From: DASXAI01 sp963728985
GTDB taxonomy: Bacteria > Actinomycetota > Acidimicrobiia > Acidimicrobiales > Ilumatobacteraceae
Direction of reading: 5' to 3'
NCBI GenBank assembly: GCA_963728985.1
Contig: CAVSME010000003.1
Span: forward strand, 62,001 to 126,000
DNA length: 64,000 nucleotides
Shown: piece after piece, positions 50,403-59,154 of the stretch
Position numbering within the stretch: the first letter of the stretch is position 1
How the letters are laid out: the number at the start of each line of letters is the position of its first letter
Made by a program: the position numbers and the translations under genes
Notes under the pieces: model-generated
Seen by the model: the letters and a program-made list of their open reading frames with translations, nothing else
Told to the model about the DNA's origin: nothing
Database searches by the model: none

Positions 50403-51029
50403 ATGGACGTCACCCTGGTCGATCACCCGCTGGCCGCCGAGCGCCTCACGATCCTGCGTGATGCCAGCACCGCCAACGCCGAGTTCCGTCAGGCCCTCGA
50501 CGGCCTGGCCGGGATGCTCGTCTACGAGGCCACCCGCCACCTCCCGGCGGCCGACATCGAGGTGACCACCCCGCTCGGCCCGGCGGCGGGCAAGCGCCTG
50601 GCCGACATCCCCATGCTGGTGCCCATCCTGCGCGCCGGTGTCGGGCTCGTCGCCGCCGCCCTGCGCCTCATCCCCCAGGCTGAGGTCGGCTTCGTCGGAC
50701 TGGCCCGCAACGAGGAGACGTTCGAGCCCCACCCGTACCTGGCCAAGCTGCCCGAGCGCCTCGACGGCCGGCCCACGTTCGTGCTCGACCCGATGCTGGC
50801 CACCGGGGGCTCGCTCGAGTTCACGTGCCGGCTGCTCGTGGAGCGGGGGGCGCCGCCGCCGATCCAGGTCGTGTGCGTGCTGGCTGCGCCCGAAGGGCTC
50901 GATCGCATCGCCCGGTCGGGCTACGACGTGCACATCACCACGGCGGCGATCGACAGCCACCTGAACGAGCTGGCCTACATCGTCCCCGGCCTCGGCGACG
51001 CCGGCGACCGCCAGTTCGGCCTCTGGTGA
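50403..51029 (+). CDS. upp: uracil phosphoribosyltransferase
   Basis: 208-aa enzyme: uracil plus PRPP to UMP. Seen: a VTLVDHPLAAERLTILRD start, PMLVPILRAGVGL, the PRPP loop VLDPMLATGGSLE (residues about 127-139) and a C-terminal YIVPGLGDAGDRQFG. ATG at 50403 follows CAGACT 9 nt upstream. It salvages uracil released by thymidine/uridine phosphorolysis. Ends in a strong 18-bp dyad. Confidence 0.96.
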   Translation: MDVTLVDHPLAAERLTILRDASTANAEFRQALDGLAGMLVYEATRHLPAADIEVTTPLGPAAGKRLADIPMLVPILRAGVGLVAAALRLIPQAEVGFVGLARNEETFEPHPYLAKLPERLDGRPTFVLDPMLATGGSLEFTCRLLVERGAPPPIQVVCVLAAPEGLDRIARSGYDVHITTAAIDSHLNELAYIVPGLGDAGDRQFGLW

Positions 51030-51062
51030 CCCGCCACCGCCCGCGCTTTGCGCGCGTTCTTC

Positions 51063-51118
51063 CGCGCAGCCTGAACACTTCGTACCGGTGGAGCGGTAGC
51101 AAGTGTTCAGGCTGCGCG
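51063..51118. terminator. 18-bp perfect inverted repeat between convergent upp and phosphosugar mutase
   Basis: 51063-51080 is the exact reverse complement of 51101-51118 (core GCGCAGCCTGAACACTT), with a 20-nt loop. GATTTGG follows on the plus side. It is the longest perfect hairpin noted in the window and most simply serves as a bidirectional terminator. Confidence 0.75.
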
Positions 51119-51128
51119 ATTTGGGGCG

Positions 51129-52727
51129 CTAGGCGAGGAGTTGCTCGGCGGCGTCCAGGAAGGGCGCCGGATCGGCGCCCACTGTCTCCACGTAGATCTT
51201 CACCTTCGGCTCCGTGCCGCTCGGGCGGATCTGCACCCGGGCCTCAGTGCCGCACCAGTACCGCAGCAGGCCCGCCTCCGGGTACTCCTGCACGTCCGTG
51301 ACGGCCACGCCGCCCAGTGCCGCCGGCGGGTGGGCCCGCAGCCGGTCCATGAGCGCCGGCATGGCCAGCGGGTCGACGCGCACGGAGTGCTCGGCGGTGA
51401 TGTGGCGCCCGAAGCGCTCGGCGATGTCGTCCAGCCGGTCCTGCAGCGTGACGCCGTCGCGCTTGGCCAGCGCCGCCACCTCGGCGAACAACACCGCAGC
51501 GGTGATGCCGTCCTTGTCGAGCGGTCGCTGGGTCACGAGGTAGCCGAGGGCCTGCTCGTAGCCGAACACGAAGCGCCGGTCGGGGTGGTCGAGCGCCGTC
51601 TGCCCGATCCACTTGAACCCGGTGAACGTCTCGGCGTAGTGGACACCGGCCGCCGCCGCCATCTTGCCCAGGAGGGACGACGACACCAGCGTGGTCACCA
51701 CGAAGCGGTCGGGGCCGGTGGTGTGCCCGAGGATGTGGTCGCCCAGGAGCCAGCCGATCTCGTCGCCGCTGAGCCGGCGCCAGCCACCCTCCGGCGTGGG
51801 GATGACCACGCCCAGGCGATCGGCGTCGGGGTCGTTGGCCAGGCCGACGTCGGCCCCCACGCTGGCCGCCTCGTCGAGCAGCAGATCGAGCGTGCCGGGC
51901 TCCTCCGGGTTCGGGAACGGCAGGCCGGGGAAGTCGGGGTCGGGCGTGGCCTGGGCCCGCACCGACGACGGGGCCGGGAAGCCGGCGCGCTCGAGGGCGG
52001 CCACACCCACGTCGGCGCCGACGCCGTGCAGGGCCGTGTACGCCACCCGGACCTGGTCCACGCCCGCCACCAGCCGCACCGTGCCGGCGTGGGCCAGGTA
52101 GGCGTCGACCGGCCCCTCGTCGAGGTGGTGCACGAGCGGGTCGTCGAGGGGGGCGAGCGGGATGGCGGCGGTGGGGCCGACGGCGGCGATGCGAGCGGCG
52201 ATCTCGGTGTCGACCGGTGAGACGATCTGGCGCCCTTCCTGGAGGTACACCTTGTACCCGTTGTCGCGCCGGGGGTTGTGGCTGGCCGTCACCATCACGC
52301 CCGCGGCCGCGCCCAGATCGGTCACGGCGAAGGCGAGCACCGGCGTCGGCACGGGGTGGGGCATGAGGTGGACGGCGATGCCGGCGCCGGCCAGGACGGC
52401 GGCCGAGTCGGCGGCGAAGACATCACTGTTGTGGCGGGCGTCGAAGCCGATGACCACGCCCCGGGCGGGCGCCGACGGATCGGTGTCCAGGAGCCACTGG
52501 GCCAGGCCGGCCGCCGCCCGCCGCACCACCACGCGGTTCATCCGCATCGGGCCGGCGCCGAGCTCGGCCCGCAGGCCGGCGGTGCCGAACTGGAGGATGC
52601 CGCGGAACCGGTCGGTGAGGGCGTCGACATCGGCGGCGTCGAGCAGCGCCTGCAGCTCCGCCCGGGTCTCGGGATCCGGGTCGTCGACCAACCACGCCCG
52701 AGCCTCGGCGAGGGGATCGCTACCCAC
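51129..52727 (-). CDS. phospho-sugar mutase (phosphogluco/phosphomanno/phosphopentomutase family)
   Basis: 532-aa alpha-D-phosphohexomutase family enzyme. The catalytic serine lies in AGVMVTASHNPRRDNGYKVY, metal loop DPDADRLGVV, sugar-binding GDEIGWLLGD and the phosphate-binding IRPSGTEPKVKIY near the C-terminus. This longer subfamily includes enzymes acting on pentose phosphates. In this nucleoside island its natural job would be interconverting (deoxy)ribose-1- and -5-phosphate, feeding DeoC, but glucose-1-phosphate is equally possible. GTG start. Confidence 0.92.
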   Translation of the reverse strand: MGSDPLAEARAWLVDDPDPETRAELQALLDAADVDALTDRFRGILQFGTAGLRAELGAGPMRMNRVVVRRAAAGLAQWLLDTDPSAPARGVVIGFDARHNSDVFAADSAAVLAGAGIAVHLMPHPVPTPVLAFAVTDLGAAAGVMVTASHNPRRDNGYKVYLQEGRQIVSPVDTEIAARIAAVGPTAAIPLAPLDDPLVHHLDEGPVDAYLAHAGTVRLVAGVDQVRVAYTALHGVGADVGVAALERAGFPAPSSVRAQATPDPDFPGLPFPNPEEPGTLDLLLDEAASVGADVGLANDPDADRLGVVIPTPEGGWRRLSGDEIGWLLGDHILGHTTGPDRFVVTTLVSSSLLGKMAAAAGVHYAETFTGFKWIGQTALDHPDRRFVFGYEQALGYLVTQRPLDKDGITAAVLFAEVAALAKRDGVTLQDRLDDIAERFGRHITAEHSVRVDPLAMPALMDRLRAHPPAALGGVAVTDVQEYPEAGLLRYWCGTEARVQIRPSGTEPKVKIYVETVGADPAPFLDAAEQLLA

Positions 52728-52765
52728 GGTCGGTCGCGGCTGGCGCCGGCACCATCAAGAGCGCC

Positions 52766-52806
52766 TGTGTGACGGAATCCGAGACATGGTCGCGAATTCG
52801 GTTACA
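52766..52806. repeat. imperfect dyad between two minus-strand genes
   Basis: GTGTGACGGAATCCG (from 52766) is nearly the reverse complement of CGAATTCGGTTACAC (to about 52806), with an 11-nt centre. It follows the kinase gene and precedes the mutase gene on the minus strand, so it may be a terminator. The rest of this 135-bp gap shows nothing else. Confidence 0.45.
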
Positions 52807-52862
52807 CAAGCGGTCTCGCCGCCGATCCGCTCGCCGCCCGAGACCAAGGCGAAACCGGCCCA

Positions 52863-53834
52863 TCACACGAGGCGTCGAAGCGGCACGTTCGGGCGGGCGC
52901 CGACGTGGGCGATCACTTCGGCCGCCGCCACCGAACCCAGGCGGCCGCACTCGGCCAGCGAGCGGCCGTGGGTGAGCCCGTACAGGAACCCGGCGGCGTA
53001 GAGGTCGCCGGCGCCGGTGGTGTCCACCACCTCGGCCACCGGATGGGCGGCCACCGGCACCACGCCGTCGGGCGTGACCACGACCGAGCCGTCCTTGCCC
53101 CGGGTCACAGCGGCCACCTCGCAGTCGTGACGCACGGCGTCGAGGGCCTCGTCCATGAGGTCCGTCTCGTACAGCGCCATCAGCTCCTCCTCGTTGCAGA
53201 AGAGCAGGTCGACCTGGCCGGCCACCAGGTCGCGGAAGTCGTCGCGGTGGCGGTCCACGCAGAACGAGTCGGACAGCGTGAGCGAGACCTTGCCGCCGGC
53301 GGCGTGGGCGGCGGCCGACGCCTTGCGGTAGGCCTCCTTGGCGCCGTCGCGGTCGAACAGGTACCCCTCCAGGTACACCACGCTGGCCCGGGCCACGAGC
53401 GCCTCGTCCACGTCCTCCGGCACCAGCAGCGCGGAGACGCCGAGGAAGGTGTTCATGGTGCGCTGGGCGTCGGGTGTGACCACGATGAGGCAGCGGCCGG
53501 TGGGCACGACCGGGTCGCCCGGATCGTTGACGAACGTGACCCCCACGGCGCGCAGGTCGTGGCGGAAGACGTCGCCCAGGTCGTCGGCCGCCACCTTGCC
53601 GATGTAGCCGGCCCGGCCGCCGAAGCTGGCGACGCCGGTCATGGTGTTGGCCGCCGATCCGCCCGAGAGGTGCACACCGGCGCCCATCGACTCGTAGAGG
53701 GCCAGGGCCCGCTCGGCTTCGATCAGCGTCATCGATCCCTTCACCAGGGCCTCGCTCACGAGGTACCCGTCGTCGTGGTGGGAGATGACGTCGACCAGGG
53801 CGTTCCCGATGCCGACGACGTCGAGGTCGCGCAC
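52863..53834 (-). CDS. PfkB-family carbohydrate kinase, adenosine-kinase-like
   Basis: 323-aa ribokinase-fold enzyme. It begins VRDLDVVGIGNALVDVIS, then LSGGSAANTMTGVASFGGRAGYIGKV (sugar site) and the catalytic/anion-hole VVDTTGAGDLYAAGFLYGL. The motif pattern matches bacterial adenosine kinases, which salvage adenosine to AMP, in keeping with the salvage island. ATG at 53858 would add eight residues; the GTG at 53834 is preferred because TAGCGT is 7 nt upstream and the homologous start fits. Other nucleosides or sugars cannot be excluded. Confidence 0.9.
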   Translation of the reverse strand: MRDLDVVGIGNALVDVISHHDDGYLVSEALVKGSMTLIEAERALALYESMGAGVHLSGGSAANTMTGVASFGGRAGYIGKVAADDLGDVFRHDLRAVGVTFVNDPGDPVVPTGRCLIVVTPDAQRTMNTFLGVSALLVPEDVDEALVARASVVYLEGYLFDRDGAKEAYRKASAAAHAAGGKVSLTLSDSFCVDRHRDDFRDLVAGQVDLLFCNEEELMALYETDLMDEALDAVRHDCEVAAVTRGKDGSVVVTPDGVVPVAAHPVAEVVDTTGAGDLYAAGFLYGLTHGRSLAECGRLGSVAAAEVIAHVGARPNVPLRRLV

Positions 53835-53841
53835 GTAGCGA

Positions 53842-53895
53842 ACGCTACCGGACGCCATGTGGCGCAGCAGGGGCCTCGGGCAGCGCCGGTACGCT
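53842..53895. promoter_or_regulatory. divergent leaderless -10 boxes for the kinase and aminopeptidase genes
   Basis: On the minus strand TAGCGT (53842-53847) is 7 nt before the kinase GTG. On the plus strand TACGCT (53890-53895) is 8 nt before the aminopeptidase GTG at 53904. The two genes are divergent. Confidence 0.45.
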
Positions 53896-53903
53896 GGCCC
53901 GTC

Positions 53904-56447
53904 GTGAGCGACAACCCCTACCGGCTCCCCCGCACCGCCAGCCCGTCGCGCTACGACCTGGTGCTGGCGCCCGATCTCGAGTCGGCCACGTTCACCGGAT
54001 CGGTCGACGTGGCCGTCGACGTCCATCGGGCGGTGGACGAGCTGGTGTGCAACGCCGTCGACCTGGAGATCGACGAGGCGTGGGTAGGGGTGGGCGGCGA
54101 GCGCCTCGACGCCGTGGTCAAGCTGGACAGCGCCACCGACCGCCTGCACCTCGGCCTGCCCCGCTCGCTGGAGCCGGGACCGGTCACGCTCCACATCACG
54201 TTCCGCGGCGTGCTCAACGATCTGCTCCGCGGCTTCTACCGCTCCACGTACACCGACGAGGCGGGCGCCACCCAGGTGATCGCCACCACGCAGATGGAGG
54301 CCACCGACTGCCGCCGGGCCTTCCCGTGCTGGGACGAGCCGGACTTCAAGGCCGTCCTGGGCGTCACCCTGGAGGTGGCCGACGACCTCCTCGCCATCTC
54401 GAACGCTCCCGAGCGCAGCCGCCAGCCCCTGCCCGGCGGCCGGATGCGCGTCGAGTTCGCCGACACCATGCTCATGTCGACCTACCTCGCGGCGTTCGTG
54501 GTTGGCCACCTCGAGGCCACCGAGCCGGTCGACGTCGGCGGCGTGCCCCTGCGCGTGGTGCACGTGCCGGGCAAAGCTCCGCTGGCCACGTTCGCCGTCG
54601 AGGTGGGCGCCTTCTCGCTGCGCTGGTTCCAGGAGTACTACGGCATCCCGTACCCCGAGCAGAAGGTCGACCTGGTCGCCCTGCCCGACTTCGCCTTCGG
54701 GGCCATGGAGAACCCCGGGTGCATCACGTTCCGGGAAGCGGCGCTCCTCGTCGACGAGACCGGTACCCAGCAGGACCGCCAGCGCATCGCCGACGTGGTG
54801 TCGCACGAGCTGGCCCACATGTGGTTCGGCGATCTCGTCACCATGAAGTGGTGGAACGGCATCTGGCTGAACGAAGCGTTCGCCACCTTCATGGAGGTGG
54901 CGGCGTGCGACGCCTTCCGTCCCGACTGGAAGCGGTGGACCAGCTTCAGCCTGGAGCGCACCGCTGCCTTCGAAGTCGACGCCCTGGCCGCCACCCGCTC
55001 CATCGAGTACGAGGTGGTGTCACCGGCCGACGCCGAGGGCATGTTCGACGTCCTCACGTACGAGAAGGGCGGGTCGCTGCTGCGGATGCTGGAGCAGTAC
55101 CTCGGCGCGGAGCGCTTCCGTGACGGTGTCCGCCACTACCTGACCACGAACTCCTACGGGAACACCGAGACCAGTGATCTGTGGGACGCCATCGAAGCGG
55201 CCACCGGCGAGCCGGTGCGGCGGGTCATGGACTCGTGGATCTGGCAGGGCGGCTACCCGCTGGTGGCGGCGTCACTGTCGGCCGACGGCACGTCGGTCAC
55301 GCTGTCGCAGCGGCGCTTCCTCTTCTCCGGCGACGACGATGGCACCCGCTGGGCCGTACCCATCCACGTCCGCCAGCGCGCCGGCAACCAGGAGGACGAG
55401 CGCAAGCTCCTGCTCGACGGCGACGAGATCAACGTGCCCCTGCTCGCCCCCGGTGCGTTGGTCGTGGTCAACGCCGGCGCCAACGGCTTCTTCCGGGTGG
55501 AGTACGACGCCGAGCTGCTCGGCCGCCTCTCCGGCTCGGCCCTGGCCACGCTGTCGACGGCCGAGCGCTACAGCCTGGTCGACGACGCCTGGGCCAGCGT
55601 GGTGGCCGGGCGCCTCTCGGGAGAGGCATACGCCCGCTTCGTACGCGGCTTCGCCGACGAACCCGACCTCGCGGTGTGGGAGATCCTGCTCAACGGCCTC
55701 GGGTGGATCGACCGCTTCGTGGACGGCGACGGGCGCGAGCGCTTCCGGGGCTACGTGCGGGCGCTGGTCGCGCCGGCGCTGGAGCGCCTCGGCTGGCAGC
55801 CCGCCGCAGGCGAGGACGATCTCACCGGCGAGCTGCGCGGCACCCTCATCCGGGCCCTGGCCAACCTGGGAGCCGATCCCGCCGCCATCGAGCGGGCCCG
55901 CCAGCTCCATGCCGACGCCCTCGCCGACCCCGCCTCGGTCGCTCCTGCGGTGGCCGCCGCCGCGTTGTCGGTGGTGTCGGCCAACGGCGGCGAGGCCGAG
56001 TACGAGGCCGGGCTGGCCCGCTACCGGGCCTCGCACCACCCCCAGGACCAGCGGCGCGAGCTCATGGCCCTCGCCGAGTTCCGCGCCGCCCCGCTGTTCG
56101 ACCGCACGCTGGAGCTGGCCATCACCGACGACGTGCGCACGCAGGACGCGCCCATGTTGCTCGGCCGGTGCATCCTCCAGCGTGACCACGGGCCGCGCGC
56201 CTGGCGCTTCGTGCGCGAGCACTGGGACGTGCTCAACGCCCGGTTCCCGTCGAACCTGATGATCCGGGTGGTCGAGCCGGTGCCCCGACTGTCGCGTCCC
56301 GAAGAGCAGGCCGACGTGGCCGCCTTCCTGGCCGAGCATCCGCTGCCGCAGGCGGCCAAGCGCGTCGAGCAGGTGCTCGAGCGCCAAGGCGTGAACGTGG
56401 CCCTGCGCCAGCGCGAGGAGCCCGCGCTCGCCACCGCGTTCCAGTAG
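53904..56447 (+). CDS. M1 family metallo-aminopeptidase (ERAP1/PSA-like C-terminal domain)
   Basis: 847-aa zinc aminopeptidase. N-terminal beta domain, the exopeptidase motif GAMENPG (about 266), the zinc motif HELAHMWFG (about 301) with the third ligand in NEAFATFMEV, the transition-state Tyr region FDVLTYEKGGSLLRML, and a C-terminal ERAP1-type helical domain from about 520. Length fits the 850-aa eukaryote-like subfamily. GTG start with leaderless-type box. Cytoplasmic peptide turnover is the expected role. Confidence 0.95.
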   Translation: MSDNPYRLPRTASPSRYDLVLAPDLESATFTGSVDVAVDVHRAVDELVCNAVDLEIDEAWVGVGGERLDAVVKLDSATDRLHLGLPRSLEPGPVTLHITFRGVLNDLLRGFYRSTYTDEAGATQVIATTQMEATDCRRAFPCWDEPDFKAVLGVTLEVADDLLAISNAPERSRQPLPGGRMRVEFADTMLMSTYLAAFVVGHLEATEPVDVGGVPLRVVHVPGKAPLATFAVEVGAFSLRWFQEYYGIPYPEQKVDLVALPDFAFGAMENPGCITFREAALLVDETGTQQDRQRIADVVSHELAHMWFGDLVTMKWWNGIWLNEAFATFMEVAACDAFRPDWKRWTSFSLERTAAFEVDALAATRSIEYEVVSPADAEGMFDVLTYEKGGSLLRMLEQYLGAERFRDGVRHYLTTNSYGNTETSDLWDAIEAATGEPVRRVMDSWIWQGGYPLVAASLSADGTSVTLSQRRFLFSGDDDGTRWAVPIHVRQRAGNQEDERKLLLDGDEINVPLLAPGALVVVNAGANGFFRVEYDAELLGRLSGSALATLSTAERYSLVDDAWASVVAGRLSGEAYARFVRGFADEPDLAVWEILLNGLGWIDRFVDGDGRERFRGYVRALVAPALERLGWQPAAGEDDLTGELRGTLIRALANLGADPAAIERARQLHADALADPASVAPAVAAAALSVVSANGGEAEYEAGLARYRASHHPQDQRRELMALAEFRAAPLFDRTLELAITDDVRTQDAPMLLGRCILQRDHGPRAWRFVREHWDVLNARFPSNLMIRVVEPVPRLSRPEEQADVAAFLAEHPLPQAAKRVEQVLERQGVNVALRQREEPALATAFQ

Positions 56448-56453
56448 GCCACG

Positions 56454-57536
56454 GTGCGGGTGTTCGCCGTCGAGCCGACGGCCGTCCAGCTCGACTGGCC
56501 ATCGTTGGCGCCCGGTCCGCACGAAGTGGCGGCCGGCGACCGCGCGGTGACGGTGACAGGCGACGGCGGTCCCGGCGCGGTGGTGATCGACGGGCTCGAG
56601 CCGGCGACCCGCTTCGCGATCACCCTCGACGGGCAGCGCGTGGCCATGGCCACCACGCCCGATCCCCCACCGGGACGGCTGCTGACCCGCGTCGCCACGA
56701 TCGGCGACCTCCACCTCGGCGAGACCAGCTTCGGCGTGCTCCCACGGGTCCATTCCCAGCGCGACCCCTGCGTCGCCCATCCCGTCGTGTGCACCGCAGC
56801 CGCCATCGACGAGCTGCTGACGTGGGGCGCCGAGATGCTGATCGTGAAAGGCGACCTCTCCCACGGCAGCCGGCGCTCGGAGTTCGAGCTGGCCGGCGAG
56901 CTCATCGGCGGTCTGCCGATCCCCACCATGGTGCTGCCCGGCAACCACGACGGCGGCAACATCCACGGCCATGACGCCGCCGCCACGTTGGCCGCCCACG
57001 GGCTGGGCCTGGTGGAGAGCGTGACCGTGGTCGACCGGCCCGGCGTGCGCGTCATCGGCGCGGACACGCGCACGCACACACAAGCGGGCACGGTGGCGGC
57101 CAGCACGGAGGCGGTCTGTGCCGCTGCGGCCGCCGCGCCGGCCGGCACCCTCGTGGTGCTGCACCACAACCTCATGACCACGCCGGTTCCCACCTTCCCA
57201 CCGCACGGCGTGCCCGCCACCGAGGCCCGGCACTTCCTCGACCAGCTCGCCGCCGCCCAACCCCGCGCCCTGGTCACGAGCGGTCACACCCATCGCCACC
57301 GGGCCCGCCGCCACGGGCCGCTCCTCGTGACCGAGGTCGGGTCGCCGAAGGACTATCCGGGCACGTGGGGCGGCTACCTCGTCTACGAGGGCGGCGTCGT
57401 CCAGACGGTGCGGCGGGTCATGGCGCCCGACGCCATCCGCTGGACGCAGCGCACGGCCCGCATGTTCGGCGGCGCGTGGGGCCGATGGTCGCCGGGGCGC
57501 CTCGGCGACCGCTGCGTCGTCCAGACCTGGGAGTGA
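56454..57536 (+). CDS. metallophosphoesterase family protein
   Basis: 360-aa calcineurin-like phosphoesterase. Residues about 1-70 are an Ig/fibronectin-like N-terminal extension, then the metal ligands GDLHLG (about 85), KGDLSHG, LPGNHDGG, HHNL and SGHTHRHRA. No signal peptide. GTG start 6 bp after the aminopeptidase stop, so probably co-transcribed. Substrate unknown; the N-terminal fibronectin-like part recalls purple-acid-type architecture but the fold is calcineurin-like. Confidence 0.9.
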   Translation: MRVFAVEPTAVQLDWPSLAPGPHEVAAGDRAVTVTGDGGPGAVVIDGLEPATRFAITLDGQRVAMATTPDPPPGRLLTRVATIGDLHLGETSFGVLPRVHSQRDPCVAHPVVCTAAAIDELLTWGAEMLIVKGDLSHGSRRSEFELAGELIGGLPIPTMVLPGNHDGGNIHGHDAAATLAAHGLGLVESVTVVDRPGVRVIGADTRTHTQAGTVAASTEAVCAAAAAAPAGTLVVLHHNLMTTPVPTFPPHGVPATEARHFLDQLAAAQPRALVTSGHTHRHRARRHGPLLVTEVGSPKDYPGTWGGYLVYEGGVVQTVRRVMAPDAIRWTQRTARMFGGAWGRWSPGRLGDRCVVQTWE

Positions 57537-57550
57537 ACGCCGTCTGGACG

Positions 57551-57556
57551 TAGCTT
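57551..57556 (+). promoter_or_regulatory. candidate -10 box (TAGCTT) for folE
   Basis: TAGCTT ends 6 nt before the ATG of folE, consistent with a leaderless transcript. Confidence 0.4.
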
Positions 57557-57562
57557 GTCGGC

Positions 57563-58168
57563 ATGGTTGACGTGATCACCAACCACGACACGCCGCGCCC
57601 CCTCGACCCGAAGCGGGTCGAAGATTGCGTGCGCGACCTGCTCGTGGCGCTCGGCGAAGACCCGGCCCGCGAGGGATTGGTGCGCACGCCGGCCCGCGTG
57701 GCCGCCTTCTACCAGGAGGTGCTGGCCGGGGCCGAGGACGATCCGGCCGTGCACCTCGACGTCACGTTCGAGGCCGGCCACCGCGAGATGGTGATGGTGC
57801 GCGACATCCCTTTCTCCTCCCTGTGCGAGCACCACCTGGTGCCCTTCATCGGGCGGGCCCACGTCGCCTACATCCCGGGCGCCGACGGCCGCATCACCGG
57901 CCTGTCCAAGCTGGCGCGGCTGGTCGACGGGTATGCCCACCGCCTCCAGGTCCAGGAGCGGCTCACGACACAGGTGGCCGAGACGCTGGTCGAGCGGCTC
58001 GACCCGACGGGTGTCGTCGTGGTCATCGAGGCCGAGCACCTGTGCATGACGATGCGAGGCGTGAAGAAGCCGGGCGCCCTCACCGTGACGTCGGCGGTGC
58101 GCGGCATCTTCGAGCACGACGTGGCGTCGCGCGCCGAGGCCATGGCATTCATCCGCCACGGAGCCTGA
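57563..58168 (+). CDS. folE: GTP cyclohydrolase I
   Basis: 201-aa enzyme making 7,8-dihydroneopterin triphosphate from GTP. Zinc ligands in SLCEHHLVPFIG and EHLCMTMRGVKKPG, the substrate Lys in GLSKLARLVD, and the typical ending. ATG with a leaderless-type box. Next to MBL and MenC-like genes; no other folate or pterin gene is near, although the same chemistry starts other pterin routes. Confidence 0.97.
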   Translation: MVDVITNHDTPRPLDPKRVEDCVRDLLVALGEDPAREGLVRTPARVAAFYQEVLAGAEDDPAVHLDVTFEAGHREMVMVRDIPFSSLCEHHLVPFIGRAHVAYIPGADGRITGLSKLARLVDGYAHRLQVQERLTTQVAETLVERLDPTGVVVVIEAEHLCMTMRGVKKPGALTVTSAVRGIFEHDVASRAEAMAFIRHGA

Positions 58169-58169
58169 C

Positions 58170-59153
58170 ATGCCCGGAGCGATCCCGTTCGTGCGCGACC
58201 TCGACGTCGTCTACGGGCGCGTCGACCAGGTGTCGCCGCTCGTGCGCCGCGTCGTGGCCGAGAACCCGAGCAAGTTCACCTTCCTCGGGACGGGCACGTA
58301 CATCGTCGGGCGGGGCGAGGTGGCGGTGATCGACCCGGGCCCGCTCCTCGACGCCCACGTCGACGCCATCGTGGCCGCCCTCGAATCCGGCGAGCGGGTC
58401 AGCCACATCCTCGTCACCCACACCCACAGCGACCACTCGCCGGCCACGGCGCCGCTCCAGGGTCGCGTCGATGCGCCGAGCTACGGCTACGGCCCCCACG
58501 GCGCAGTGCCGTCCGACGACGCCGACGACCGGATCGTGTTCGGCGATCCCGAAGCCGACGGCGAACCCAAGAAGGACGGCGACACCGACGCCACCAAGAC
58601 ACTGCGGGAAGGGGCCGACACCGACTTCTCGCCAGACGTCGTGCTCCGTCATGGCGACGTGGTCGCCGGGAAAGGGTGGACGTTCGAGGCGGTGCACACG
58701 CCCGGGCACACGTCCAACCACCTGTGCTTCGCCCTGCGGGAGGAGGGCGCGCTGTTCAGCGGCGACCACGTGATGGGCTGGTCGACCAGCGTGATCACCC
58801 CGCCCGACGGCGACATGGTGGCGTTCCTCGCCAGCCTGCGCCTGCTCCTCGGGCGCGACGACGCCTCGTACTGGCCCACCCACGGGCCGCAGATCACCGC
58901 GCCGAAGGCGCTCGTCGGCGCCTACCTCGAGCACCGCCAGGAGCGCACCGACCAGGTGGTGGCGGCGCTGGCCGCCGGCCCCGCCACCATCGTCGAGATC
59001 GTGCCCGTGATCTACGCCGAGGTGGCCAAGACGCTGTGGGTGCCGGCGGCCATGTCGACCTACGCCCACCTCGTGCAGCTCGTCGACGAAGGCCGCGTGG
59101 CCGTCGACGGTGGCGGCCCGCCGAAGCGCACGTCCCGCTACGGATTGGTCTGA
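58170..59153 (+). CDS. MBL-fold metallo-hydrolase (LACTB2-like)
   Basis: 327-aa metallo-beta-lactamase-fold enzyme: zinc motif THTHSDHSP (about residue 90), HTPGHTSNHLCF and SGDHVMGWS, then a C-terminal winged-helix-like domain typical of LACTB2-type nucleases/hydrolases. A charged insert (about residues 125-155, DPEADGEPKKDGDTDATKT) is unusual. ATG one base after the folE stop. Substrate uncertain (RNA or small esters). Confidence 0.9.
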   Translation: MPGAIPFVRDLDVVYGRVDQVSPLVRRVVAENPSKFTFLGTGTYIVGRGEVAVIDPGPLLDAHVDAIVAALESGERVSHILVTHTHSDHSPATAPLQGRVDAPSYGYGPHGAVPSDDADDRIVFGDPEADGEPKKDGDTDATKTLREGADTDFSPDVVLRHGDVVAGKGWTFEAVHTPGHTSNHLCFALREEGALFSGDHVMGWSTSVITPPDGDMVAFLASLRLLLGRDDASYWPTHGPQITAPKALVGAYLEHRQERTDQVVAALAAGPATIVEIVPVIYAEVAKTLWVPAAMSTYAHLVQLVDEGRVAVDGGGPPKRTSRYGLV

Positions 59154-59154
59154 C

